From positions 1 through 43,981 of the forward strand of contig CAMWMK010000022.1 in NCBI GenBank assembly GCA_947175295.1: a stretch of DNA of 43,981 nucleotides, written 5' to 3'. Shown one piece after another: positions 16,430 to 24,705 of the stretch. This DNA comes from an uncultured Porphyromonadaceae bacterium. Lineage in GTDB: Bacteria; Bacteroidota; Bacteroidia; Bacteroidales; Muribaculaceae. The position numbers were made by a program, and so were the translations under genes. Under the pieces are notes generated by a model. That model saw nothing but the letters and a program-made list of their open reading frames with translations. It did not search any database and was not told where the DNA came from. The stretch's first letter is position 1, and each line of letters starts with the position of its first letter.

Positions 16430-17806
16430 TCATGAACCGGGCACCTCGACGCCTGACGCCGGACCCCCTGACTTCCATTCCTTGACACTGACCGATACGC
16501 CTACCTTATCGCTGATGATGGGATCGCCGGCTTTGGGCTTATCATCGCCCGGAGTGTCAGGGGCGTGAAGACCGACTCCGTGGCTGTAGTCGAGCGTATA
16601 GGTGTAGATGCATCCCGGTTCCCAGTCGCCGCCGATAGGGAGCGCCGCCCAGCCGAATGCCTTCACGTCCTCATTGTCGGCAAGGGAGTAGGGGAGGGTA
16701 CAGGCGCTGTCGGTAAAGTAAGCATTGTCTTTGAGGTACAGTCTCGTGCCTACTGTCTTTCCGGTTTCCTTGTCTACGGTCAGCCAGACGGTCGGTATTG
16801 CCGACCAATTGGCGCCTTGAGTATTGTCGGTGTACGGATAGATCTGCGTTCCTACTCCGGTAGGGGTCGCGTCGGTCACACGAAGCAGTACGCAGATATA
16901 CATTCCTGATTGTTCGTTTGTGGGGTCTGTGGCATAATTCCAGCCTCCGTAATTAGCCGGAATCAGCATCGCGCAGTTGTCGTAATCACCGATGCGGCTA
17001 CCCATTATGGAGATAGCCGATCCCTCTGAAAGCGGGGAGCCCTCTTTTCTATCGAGCGTCAGAATGTTGTCGCCGTTGCGATATATGTATTCCACTTCTC
17101 CTCGTGTAGGATTTCCGGTCCACTCGCCAGCATCCACGGAGGGCATGAAGCTGAAAGTGTCCTTCACGCCGGTGCCTCCGATGCGCACGCCTGCTATCTC
17201 TATGTCGCAGCTTTTGTTCGCACCCCAAGCCTTCACCTCTATGCGGCTCAGCATATGTTGGAAATCAAGCCTGATGCCTGAAAAGAGATTCTTTTCCATA
17301 GATCCGGAAGCATAGGCGGCTACGAAATCCACCTGCTCGGCTATATCGGACGCAACGCTGTAGCCGCTGATTCTGTAGTCTACCGATATCCCGTCATTGT
17401 CAGCGGTGGTTTGGTTGTCTATTGCCGCCGTGTCAGGAATGTTTGGATAAAAAGCGAAGAAATGCAGTAGGTCGCTTTCTTGCCCGGGCAGCGGCCAGCT
17501 GCATAGGTCGGAGGTGTAGGATGTCGTGGCGTCATCTTTTTCAAGCCTGACGGTGTCCATATATTCCTTCATTATTCCGTCAGTGATTAAGCTGGAGTCA
17601 GACTCGTCAAAGGCCGTCACATGGAAATATCCGAGCTCTTCGGTTATTTCCGAAGCTCTTGTTGATATACCTGGAAGCGAGGTATGGAATAATATGTGTC
17701 TGTCTTTTGACGCGGCCGGAGTGTCAGGCGCCTCCTCATTGGAGCATGAGGCCATGCCTACGATGCCTCCGAGCAGCAGGAATGATGATTGTATGATCGT
17801 CTTCAT
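16430..17806 (-). CDS. Fimbrillin-family lipoprotein, fifth of the array
   Basis: This 458-residue protein has lipobox Cys21 (VGMASC) and Arg50 in LPGISTRASEI. Core motifs are LLHFFAFYPNIP, ISVDYRISGYSVASDIAEQV, DFVAAYASGSMEKNLFSGI, LDFQHMLSRIEVKAWG, IEIAGVRIGGTGVKDTFSF, VEYIYRNGD, CAMLIPANYGGW and YTYTLDYSHGVGLHAPD. The C-terminal VGVSVSVKEWKSG strand matches the array consensus. Type V pilins are exported as lipoproteins, trimmed after the conserved Arg and polymerised on the cell surface by donor-strand exchange; that is known for Porphyromonas relatives and inferred here. The gap to the upstream gene is 13 nt, consistent with a single transcript. Confidence 0.87.
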   Translation of the reverse strand: MKTIIQSSFLLLGGIVGMASCSNEEAPDTPAASKDRHILFHTSLPGISTRASEITEELGYFHVTAFDESDSSLITDGIMKEYMDTVRLEKDDATTSYTSDLCSWPLPGQESDLLHFFAFYPNIPDTAAIDNQTTADNDGISVDYRISGYSVASDIAEQVDFVAAYASGSMEKNLFSGIRLDFQHMLSRIEVKAWGANKSCDIEIAGVRIGGTGVKDTFSFMPSVDAGEWTGNPTRGEVEYIYRNGDNILTLDRKEGSPLSEGSAISIMGSRIGDYDNCAMLIPANYGGWNYATDPTNEQSGMYICVLLRVTDATPTGVGTQIYPYTDNTQGANWSAIPTVWLTVDKETGKTVGTRLYLKDNAYFTDSACTLPYSLADNEDVKAFGWAALPIGGDWEPGCIYTYTLDYSHGVGLHAPDTPGDDKPKAGDPIISDKVGVSVSVKEWKSGGPASGVEVPGS

Positions 17807-17819
17807 GTTCGGTAGCTGT

Positions 17820-19175
17820 TTAATGTCTCGGCACTGTCACATCCGTTGTAGCCCCCTCTTTCCATTCCTCCACATCTACATCGAGGATCACTCTGTCGCT
17901 GATGATCGGTTCTCCCGGTCGGGGATCGAGCGGATCTATGAGTCCGACGCCGTTGGAATAGTTGAGGGTATAGGTATAGACGTAGCCGGCCTTCCATTCG
18001 TCGGACACCGGGAGCGCCGCCCATCCGAAGGCCTTGACTTGTGCGCCGTTGGCTTCTGCGTCGTAAGCAACCGTCTGAGCCTTGTCTGTGAAATAATTTT
18101 CACCATCGCTGTAGACCCGTTGCTTCACGCTTTTGCCATCTTCTTTGTCTACTGCGAGATAGACCACCTCCATCCCCTCGGCATTGTCGGCATAAGGATA
18201 GATGGTCTCGCCGTAGTTCCCATATGGGGTGGTGTCGGCCACTCTCAGGAGCACGCTCAAATACATGCCTTCCGCATGATCCTCTCCGTTGTCTTTATTT
18301 CCCGTCAGATTCCATGCCTGATAGGATGCAGGGATCAGCATTGCGGTGTTGGCGTAGCCGGTGCCTTCTCCTACATTGCTCCCCATGATAGACACCGCGC
18401 TTTCCGCAGAGCGAGGCGCTCCCTCGTTCTGGTCGAGGGTCACGATGCTGTCCCCGGCACGGAATACATATTCCACATTTCCTTTTCCTATCGACTGCCA
18501 TTCTCCTCCTTGGGCCGCGTCAGGATCGGATGCAAACATGAAGTCGCCGCTGATGCCGACCCCGCCGAGGCGCACGCCGGCTATCTCGAGGTCGAAGCTC
18601 TTCGAATCCCCCCATGCCTTGATGCCGATACGGCTCAGCTGATGCTTGAAATTGAGCTCTACGCCGGTTTCCTCGTTTTCAAGAAGCTGACCGGTAGCCA
18701 TGGCTGTTATGAAGTCGGTCTGCGAAGCGATGTCGTGTGCGATCCTGAAGTTGGATAGCGTATGCCCTGCGGAATGCGTGAAAGAGAAGTCCGTATCGGT
18801 AAATCCTCCATTGGTCCGCATTTCGCTGCATGAGGGAGAGATGGCGAGAAATCGGAGTATGTCGTTGTTGTTGGGCCATATGCAGGTTCCGTCTGTTGAG
18901 ACGTATCTGCCGGTGGCTTCGTTTTTGGAAAATTCCTTATCAAGGAAGTAAGGGGTCTCGGATGTCTCCCCGGTCGTGAACCCGCTGACATGGAAGTCGC
19001 GTAGAATGGAGCCCTTGGTCTCTGTAGCGCGGGTAGCCACTAAGGGAAGCGAGGCCCTGAACTCTATCTTTCCGGCGTTCCCGCCGTTTGCTCCTATGGT
19101 CTCCTCCTGGGAGCAGGAGGCCATAAGCAGTGAGGCGGCGAAAAGAGCGTATGATGTGTATCTGTATGTTGCCAT
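17820..19175 (-). CDS. Fimbrillin-family lipoprotein, fourth of the array
   Basis: This 451-residue protein has lipobox Cys21 (LLMASC) and Arg49 in LPLVATRATETKG. Shared motifs are ILRFLAISPSCSEM, HTLSNFRIAHDIASQTDFIT, VELNFKHQLSRIGIKAWGDS, LEIAGVRLGGVGISGDFMF, VEYVFRAGDSIVTLDQNEGA, AVSIMGSNVGEGTG, YTYTLNYSNGVGLIDPLDP and a final VILDVDVEEWKEG strand. It is closest in layout to the fifth member (same N-terminal spacing and EGAPRSAESAVSIMGS type loop), suggesting a recent duplication of that pair. It follows the third member after 29 nt. Expected location is the pilus shaft or an alternative shaft. Confidence 0.87.
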   Translation of the reverse strand: MATYRYTSYALFAASLLMASCSQEETIGANGGNAGKIEFRASLPLVATRATETKGSILRDFHVSGFTTGETSETPYFLDKEFSKNEATGRYVSTDGTCIWPNNNDILRFLAISPSCSEMRTNGGFTDTDFSFTHSAGHTLSNFRIAHDIASQTDFITAMATGQLLENEETGVELNFKHQLSRIGIKAWGDSKSFDLEIAGVRLGGVGISGDFMFASDPDAAQGGEWQSIGKGNVEYVFRAGDSIVTLDQNEGAPRSAESAVSIMGSNVGEGTGYANTAMLIPASYQAWNLTGNKDNGEDHAEGMYLSVLLRVADTTPYGNYGETIYPYADNAEGMEVVYLAVDKEDGKSVKQRVYSDGENYFTDKAQTVAYDAEANGAQVKAFGWAALPVSDEWKAGYVYTYTLNYSNGVGLIDPLDPRPGEPIISDRVILDVDVEEWKEGATTDVTVPRH

Positions 19176-19204
19176 TGCTGTATCGTGGTCTATTGTATTG
19201 GTTG

Positions 19205-20596
19205 TTATCTTTTCGGCACTTCGAGGTCTGGATTATAGTCGGTAGCCGGAGTCCATTCGGCTACGGTCACCTCAAACGGTATCCGTCCTCTCTCTATGAT
19301 CGGGTCGCCCGGATTCGGATCATCGGGATCCTGCCACCCTATGCCGTTGGAATAGTTGAGCTTATAGCCATAGATCTTCCCGGCCTCCCATTTGGCGGCT
19401 ACAGGGAGGGCCGCCCAGCAGAAGCCGAGTATTTCTTCATTCGCTTTTGGAGAGTATATGTAAGTCTCGTCTTTATGGTCAGAGGTGTAATATGCACCGT
19501 CAAATCTGTAGACGCGTCGGTTTACTTTGCCGTCTTCCACGGCAAGATATACCTGCGGGATGTTGTCCTTATCGTTGGGGTAGGGATAGACTGTTTCCCC
19601 GTCAAGGTTGGTTACCTTTACGAGAAGGCTGAAATAGAGCCTGTCGGTAGTGTAGGGGATATTGGATATAGCGGGATCGCTTTTCCCTTCCCATGCCTCT
19701 ATGCGGTTTTTCATCGGTATTACCATGGCCGGGCCGGCGCTTCCCATTACGGATGCGGCGTCATTTTCGGAGGCGTGCATACCGCTCTGCTTGCTCAGCT
19801 TAACGATTGATTCTCCTGCAGTGAAAATATGTTCCACAGGAGCGGTCTTCCCTTCAGTGCCGCTCCATGGATATTCTTCTCCAAGCCCGTTGGGGAAATG
19901 AAAGTCTCCTTCCGTTATGGCGTTGCCGATTCTTACTCCGGCAATATCGAAATCATACTTATCGCTTCCGCTCCATGCCGAGAGCTCCACGCGGGCCATC
20001 TGGTGCTTGAAGTCGAGCGCTATCCCGGAGGTTGCGCTTTCCGAAGCTGAGCCTGAGGCATAGGCGGATAGGAAATCCACCTGTTTGGCGATTTCCGTGG
20101 CTACCTTGAACCCTTTCAGCCTGTAGTCAAGAGTCAGATTGCCGTCTTTCGAGGTCGAGGAGTTTATGAGGTTGAAATAGTCTCCGCTTCCCGTATGGTT
20201 CATTTCCGTAAGGGAGGGGTGATAGGCGAAGAAATGCAGTCTGCTCTGCGAATCGGGCCACTTGCAGGTGTCGGTGCCCTGCGAGATGAATCGTCCGTTT
20301 TCTTCTTTCGCAAAGCGTATGTCGGTAAAGTATGGAGTCATCTCCCCCGTAGCGGGGTCGGTGAGGGTGTCGTCGTCAGGATTCAGGCAGGTCACTTGGC
20401 AATAGTTGAATTTGTCGGTATCGACAATTCCGGCGCGTGACTCTGTGACTGAAGGGAGATAGGACCGGAAATAGATCCTGTTGTCTTCTATGTTGTCTTC
20501 GGCGCGCGGAGCTCCGTCGCCGGGATTCTCCTGCGAGCATGAGGCGAGCGCCAAAAGCGTTCCGAGTGAGAGATATATGGTGGTTTTCTTATCCAT
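19205..20596 (-). CDS. Fimbrillin-family lipoprotein, third of the array
   Basis: This 463-residue protein has lipobox Cys20 (LALASC) and Arg54 in LPSVTESRAGIVD. Shared motifs are LHFFAYHPSLTEM, LTLDYRLKGFKVATEIAKQV, DFLSAYASGSASESATSGI, LDFKHQMARVELSAWSGSD, FDIAGVRIGNAITEGDFHF, VEHIFTAGESIVKL, ASVMGSAGPAMVIP, GYKLNYSNGIGWQDPDDPNP and IPFEVTVAEW. It lies between two other fimbrillins, with 41 and 29 nt gaps. No sign of truncation or frameshift. Sequence divergence is greatest in surface loops, as expected for antigenic variation between paralogues. Confidence 0.87.
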   Translation of the reverse strand: MDKKTTIYLSLGTLLALASCSQENPGDGAPRAEDNIEDNRIYFRSYLPSVTESRAGIVDTDKFNYCQVTCLNPDDDTLTDPATGEMTPYFTDIRFAKEENGRFISQGTDTCKWPDSQSRLHFFAYHPSLTEMNHTGSGDYFNLINSSTSKDGNLTLDYRLKGFKVATEIAKQVDFLSAYASGSASESATSGIALDFKHQMARVELSAWSGSDKYDFDIAGVRIGNAITEGDFHFPNGLGEEYPWSGTEGKTAPVEHIFTAGESIVKLSKQSGMHASENDAASVMGSAGPAMVIPMKNRIEAWEGKSDPAISNIPYTTDRLYFSLLVKVTNLDGETVYPYPNDKDNIPQVYLAVEDGKVNRRVYRFDGAYYTSDHKDETYIYSPKANEEILGFCWAALPVAAKWEAGKIYGYKLNYSNGIGWQDPDDPNPGDPIIERGRIPFEVTVAEWTPATDYNPDLEVPKR

Positions 20597-20637
20597 AGGT
20601 TGTTGTCGAAGTGAATGGTTTAGGTGATGTGGGAGAT

Positions 20638-22065
20638 TCAGGGCACGTCGATATCCGGATCATAGTCGTCGTTCTTTTCGGCATAGTCCCAGCCCTGTAC
20701 AGCTACGCTCCATGAAATCGTGGCCTGTCCCGATATAGGTTTGCCCGGTTCGGGATCATCGGGATCATGCAGCCCAATGCCTTCTGAATAGTTGAGCGTG
20801 TAGACGTATCGTTTTCCTGCGGCCCAGTCCGCGTCTACGGGCACTGTCGCCCATCCGAATTCCTTGATTTCCTCTCCGTCGGTGGCTTCATACGGGATGC
20901 TCAGCTGTTCATCCCTGTAGTAGGATCCCTCCTCGGATCCGGTAAAGAGCCGGGCTATGATCGTCCCGTTTCTGTCTACAGCATAATGCTCTGTCTTCAT
21001 TCCGTAGGGATCGTCGGGGTAGGGATAGATCATGATTCCTGAGGCCGAGTCCTTGACTCTCAGCAGTATGCTGAAATACATCCTTTCCGTGGAGTAGGGT
21101 GTCGCCGTTATGTTGGGATCTTCGAGCCCTTCCCATTTGCTGTTGACTGTAGGTATCACCATGGCGCAGCCGCCGAGTCCCATGATCGATTCAGCAGCCT
21201 GGGCAGTGTTGTGTTCGGTGTGGTTGATACTGTATATTCTGTCGCCGGCTGATGGCTGTGAGGCGGCAGCGGTTCTGTACAGATATTCCACTTTGCCTGT
21301 AGTCGGGCGTTCGGTTTTTTTCCAGCCAGTCGGAGATGTGGGGTCTGCGAAGATGAAATCCCCTTCTACGGCAGGGTTGCCTACCCGCACTCCTGCTATC
21401 TCGAAATCATAGACTGCTCCCGAGCCCCAGGCGCGCAGTTCCACCTGGCTCATCTGATGGCTGAATGCGAGCTCCACGCCCTGGCTGAAATCCTTCCATC
21501 TTTCTCCCGATGCTTTGGCTGTGATGAAATCAAACTGTCCGGCGATGTCGGGGTTGACGCGCACTTTTTCGAGGCGGTATCCGATCGAGGCGCTCTGTCC
21601 GTCGGTGGCCGACGAGTTTGTGAGGTTAAGATAGCCCACTCTCTCTGGCTCCTGAATGCCGGAGAGCGAGGAGTCCATTACACTCAGCGAAGGGGAGAAG
21701 GCGAAAAAACTGAGCACTCCAGAGTTGGAAGGCCATGCGCGCGGTCCCTCCGCCGGGGAGGACACGTAGGTGGTTCCGGCGGCTGACGTTTTGCGGATGA
21801 ATGTCGCGTCTTCGAAATATGGCTTGAACACTCCATCCGTGATTCCCTTGATGTCTCCTGTATTAAAGCATGTCACCTGAAATGACCCAAGACTCTCCGG
21901 AGTCATGTCGGCGCCCCGTGAGGATACGATGTCGGAGAGGGAGGTTCTGAAATAGATCTTCCCGTCGGCCCATTCGTATATGTCAGGCTCCGCCGTCTCC
22001 TGAGTGCAGGAGGCTGCGCAGACAAACGCTCCGAGAGCAAGACATGTGGCTCTTGTTATCTTCAT
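20638..22065 (-). CDS. Fimbrillin-family lipoprotein, second of the array
   Basis: This 475-residue protein has lipobox Cys20 (VCAASC) and Arg50 in LSDIVSSRGADM. Shared motifs are LSFFAFSPSLSVMDSS, ASIGYRLEKVRVNPDIAGQF, DFITAKASGERWKDFSQGV, LAFSHQMSQVELRAWGSGA, FEIAGVRVGNPAVEGDFIF, VEYLYRTAA, ESIMGLGGCAMVIP, YVYTLNYSEGIGLHDPDDPE and WSVAVQGWDYAEK. It is the first gene after the stable hairpin at 22086-22111, so it and all downstream subunits may be made in lower amounts than the first fimbrillin. Confidence 0.87.
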   Translation of the reverse strand: MKITRATCLALGAFVCAASCTQETAEPDIYEWADGKIYFRTSLSDIVSSRGADMTPESLGSFQVTCFNTGDIKGITDGVFKPYFEDATFIRKTSAAGTTYVSSPAEGPRAWPSNSGVLSFFAFSPSLSVMDSSLSGIQEPERVGYLNLTNSSATDGQSASIGYRLEKVRVNPDIAGQFDFITAKASGERWKDFSQGVELAFSHQMSQVELRAWGSGAVYDFEIAGVRVGNPAVEGDFIFADPTSPTGWKKTERPTTGKVEYLYRTAAASQPSAGDRIYSINHTEHNTAQAAESIMGLGGCAMVIPTVNSKWEGLEDPNITATPYSTERMYFSILLRVKDSASGIMIYPYPDDPYGMKTEHYAVDRNGTIIARLFTGSEEGSYYRDEQLSIPYEATDGEEIKEFGWATVPVDADWAAGKRYVYTLNYSEGIGLHDPDDPEPGKPISGQATISWSVAVQGWDYAEKNDDYDPDIDVP

Positions 22066-22085
22066 ATACTTTTAATTCAGTTGAC

Positions 22086-22111
22086 AGGGGAGGGCGTCGC
22101 GGCCCTCCCCT
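22086..22111 (-). promoter_or_regulatory. GC-rich intercistronic hairpin after the first fimbrillin
   Basis: A perfect 10-bp, almost all-GC stem (22086-22095 with 22102-22111) with a 6-nt loop begins 20 nt after the stop codon of the first fimbrillin. On the minus strand it is not followed by a U-run. It therefore resembles an mRNA-stabilising or partial-termination element more than a full terminator. Confidence 0.7.
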
Positions 22112-22130
22112 TTATGATATGCGGATTTGA

Positions 22131-23651
22131 TTATTCCTGAGGTACGGGTGTTGTAATCGTGTTCTCGTCCCATGCGGTCACGGATACAGAGAACTTGATG
22201 CCGTCGCCGATGATCGGTGTGCCGGGACGAGCGTCTTCCGGGTCCTGGATGCCTACGCCGTCAGAGAAGTCGAGCGTATAGATGTATTTCTTGCCTCTTT
22301 CCCAGTTTACTCCTACCGGCACTGAAGCCCATCCGAATTCTACAAGCTCGTTGTTGGCTCCGACTGTAGAGGTCTTCGACGGGAGCTGGCCGATGATCTT
22401 GTTGGAGTTCTGCTCCTTCTCGATGTAGACCACGTTCATGTTGGTGTTGTTGCCGTAGGGATAGATCTGCTGTGCGGTCACTTCATTCGCGTTTGGCTTG
22501 AGGGTCACGCGGATAAGGATGCTGAAATACATGTCGCCCTGCGTTTCAGCATTCCAGGGGAGGGGATCCTTGCCGTCGAGCGCCGACTGATATTTGGGCG
22601 CGATCCAGGGATTGTCTTCTCCGGCCCAGGCTGCGTTTTTAGTCGGGAGCACCATGGCGTTGCCCCCCTTGCCCATGATGGAGGTAGCCGAGGCTGCCGA
22701 GGTGTGGGAGGCGGTAGTCACGATCTGGCTGCCGTTGATGCTGTTGAAGCCACCCATTCGGTAGATTTCGTCGCCTGCACCATAGATGTATTCCACAGCC
22801 ATTCGCTGCGGCTTCTGCGAGATGCCCCACTGTCCGCCGTCGGCATAGCTGACGTTGCCGTCTTTGTCGCAGAAGTTGAAGATGGCGCCGCCTGTATAGG
22901 GCCGGCCAAGTCTTACGCCTGCGATCTCTATGTTATAGTCTTCGTTGTTGGCGAATGCACGGAGCTCGATGTTGGAGAGCTGATGCTTGAAGGCGAGCTT
23001 GACTCCGATTTTTGACTCGTCTTCGTTCTCGGGAATGTCAGCTGCCACGTGTGCCGTGATGAAGTCTACCTGCTTGGATATGTCCGTGGCCACGTAGAAG
23101 CGGCCGAGCTTGAAGCCCTTGTAGAGGGTTACTCCTGTGAAGGTATCGTTCTGCTGGTTGAGGGGATCGAGTGCCACTCCGTCCTGGCATAGGTTGTAGA
23201 ACTGCATGCCGTTCATGTATTCATTCTTAGTGCTCTCGTAGTTGCTGGCTGAAGAGTCAAGCTGAGTGAGGGCGGCTGCCTGCATCTCTTCGAGCGAGGG
23301 AGCGTAGGCGAAAAACTCCACCATGTCGGCGTCTTCCTTGCTGGGCCATTTCCTGTTGCTGGTGCTTGCATAGAGGTTGGCTCCCATCAGATAGAACGGC
23401 TCGTCCTTGAAGAGCGGGTCGGGAAGTTCGTTGTTTACGGCCTTATGGCCGTTGGGGTAGGCCGTCACGTAGAACGTCGAGGGATTGTTGGTGTAGTCGA
23501 GGTCCGGGTTCACTCGGGTGGCTACACCGGCCCTGAACGAGATGGGAAAATCGCCGGTCTGCTTTATTCCGCCGGTCGACACCTCTTCCTGTGAGCATGA
23601 GGTCATGATGGCCATCCCTCCTGCTGCTGCGATTAATGAAAATTTCTTCAT
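22131..23651 (-). CDS. Fimbrillin-family lipoprotein, first and longest of the array (probable main subunit)
   Basis: This 506-residue protein has lipobox Cys19 (IMTSC) and Arg46 in RAGVATRVNPD. Shared motifs are VEFFAYAPSLEEMQ, GFKLGRFYVATDISKQVDFI, VKLAFKHQLSNIELRAFAN, IEIAGVRLGRPYTGGAIF, VEYIYGAGDEIYRMG, TSIMGKGGNAMVLP, YIYTLDFSDGVGIQDPEDAR and IKFSVSVTAWDENT. It differs from its paralogues by a longer first domain (extra loop around 125-160, YESTKNEYMNGMQFY) and by the strong hairpin downstream. Its position directly after the anchor-type genes and before the hairpin makes it the best candidate for the most abundant subunit (inference). Confidence 0.87.
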   Translation of the reverse strand: MKKFSLIAAAGGMAIMTSCSQEEVSTGGIKQTGDFPISFRAGVATRVNPDLDYTNNPSTFYVTAYPNGHKAVNNELPDPLFKDEPFYLMGANLYASTSNRKWPSKEDADMVEFFAYAPSLEEMQAAALTQLDSSASNYESTKNEYMNGMQFYNLCQDGVALDPLNQQNDTFTGVTLYKGFKLGRFYVATDISKQVDFITAHVAADIPENEDESKIGVKLAFKHQLSNIELRAFANNEDYNIEIAGVRLGRPYTGGAIFNFCDKDGNVSYADGGQWGISQKPQRMAVEYIYGAGDEIYRMGGFNSINGSQIVTTASHTSAASATSIMGKGGNAMVLPTKNAAWAGEDNPWIAPKYQSALDGKDPLPWNAETQGDMYFSILIRVTLKPNANEVTAQQIYPYGNNTNMNVVYIEKEQNSNKIIGQLPSKTSTVGANNELVEFGWASVPVGVNWERGKKYIYTLDFSDGVGIQDPEDARPGTPIIGDGIKFSVSVTAWDENTITTPVPQE

Positions 23652-23721
23652 ACTTGAAAGTTTAATGTATTATGTTTGTTTCGTTGGTTTGACTTTGTTT
23701 GTCTTTGTGGATGGTCCGGTA

Positions 23722-24705
23722 TCATACCTTGATGTCGTAGTGTATGGTGTCCCATGAGTCCACTTCTATGCTGACGCCTCCTTCTTCATCCGGAGGGTCT
23801 ATCGGGATATCCGGAATGTCGGGAAGCTTCAGGCCATAGATCTTTATGCTGACGTTTTTCGGATCCGGCGCCTCATTCACCTGCTTGGAGACATCAAACG
23901 TATAGAAATTGCCGGTCCGGTTTCTCAACGCTATGTAGAGGCCGATCATATGGGGCTTTTCCTCTCCTGCCGGAACTCCGAAGGTAAAGAATTCGGAGGT
24001 CATCGTCTTACTTTCCGCATCGGCCGTTAGGGTGAACGTATGTGACACGGCTTCTGAAGTAGGCTCCATCACGCCGGGACGGTAGCCTCCTGCGAGCGAA
24101 GAAATAGTGGCGTCGATGCGGAGGTCGGCGTTCTGAATGTTTTCCACATCCACAAACTCCACGGAGTATCGGCAGACAAGTTCTTCCGGATACATCGTGA
24201 GTGTCTGGCTTAGGCCTGACACCTTCAGGTCGATATCCCTGTCTTGCGATCCGTAGATCATGGGAGGCGTGAAGCGGAGCGGTTCGTCTTCCGTGCCCTT
24301 GGCGCGCGGTATGCCCCGTGTAGAGATGCCCTGTCCTACGAGCACGGATGAGTCGTCGGTGTAGATCTCCATTCCGTCATGGCTTTCCTCGTTGCGGAGA
24401 AGATGCGAATAGGGGTTGTCGTTGCTGTGGCAGATGGCGGTGTGCGGTCCGCCATAGGTCCTTATGAGTCCACCGTCTGTGTTGTTAAAACGATAGTCCA
24501 TCATACCGTGGGCGTCGGAATAGAGGTATAATACCATGGTGGAAGCTTCCTTGTCAGGAGCGTTGCTCCAGTTGAATACTACCTGCACGTTGTCGGCGAT
24601 GGTGGTGGGAGCGTTTTCGTTGAGGTCCTTGTGGGTGCATGCCCCGGTCAGAATGGCGAGGGTGGCCGACGCGAGGATGTGGAGCATGTAGGTCTTCGGT
24701 CTCAT
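23722..24705 (-). CDS. DUF5119 domain lipoprotein, pilus accessory or anchor candidate
   Basis: This 327-residue lipoprotein has lipobox Cys23 (LTGAC). The DUF5119-like region covers most of the protein (VVFNWSNAPDKEASTMVLYL, YSDAHGMMDYRF, FTPPMIYGSQD, YPEELVCRYSVEF, DLRIDATISSLAGGYRPG), ending in a GGVSIEVDSWD strand similar to fimbrillin C-termini. The frame is open further upstream, but the ATG at 24705 overlaps the stop of the preceding gene (ATGA) and is preceded at 7 nt by AAAGGAGG. That is an unusually perfect Shine-Dalgarno sequence for this phylum and decides the start. DUF5119 genes usually accompany DUF3575/DUF3868 and fimbrillin genes; an anchor or minor-pilin role is inferred. 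Confidence 0.82.
   Translation of the reverse strand: MRPKTYMLHILASATLAILTGACTHKDLNENAPTTIADNVQVVFNWSNAPDKEASTMVLYLYSDAHGMMDYRFNNTDGGLIRTYGGPHTAICHSNDNPYSHLLRNEESHDGMEIYTDDSSVLVGQGISTRGIPRAKGTEDEPLRFTPPMIYGSQDRDIDLKVSGLSQTLTMYPEELVCRYSVEFVDVENIQNADLRIDATISSLAGGYRPGVMEPTSEAVSHTFTLTADAESKTMTSEFFTFGVPAGEEKPHMIGLYIALRNRTGNFYTFDVSKQVNEAPDPKNVSIKIYGLKLPDIPDIPIDPPDEEGGVSIEVDSWDTIHYDIKV

Noticed and set aside
17526..18758. A 410-codon plus-strand open frame across two fimbrillin genes
   Set aside because: It crosses the boundary of two well-supported minus-strand lipoprotein genes and has no signal or domain of its own.
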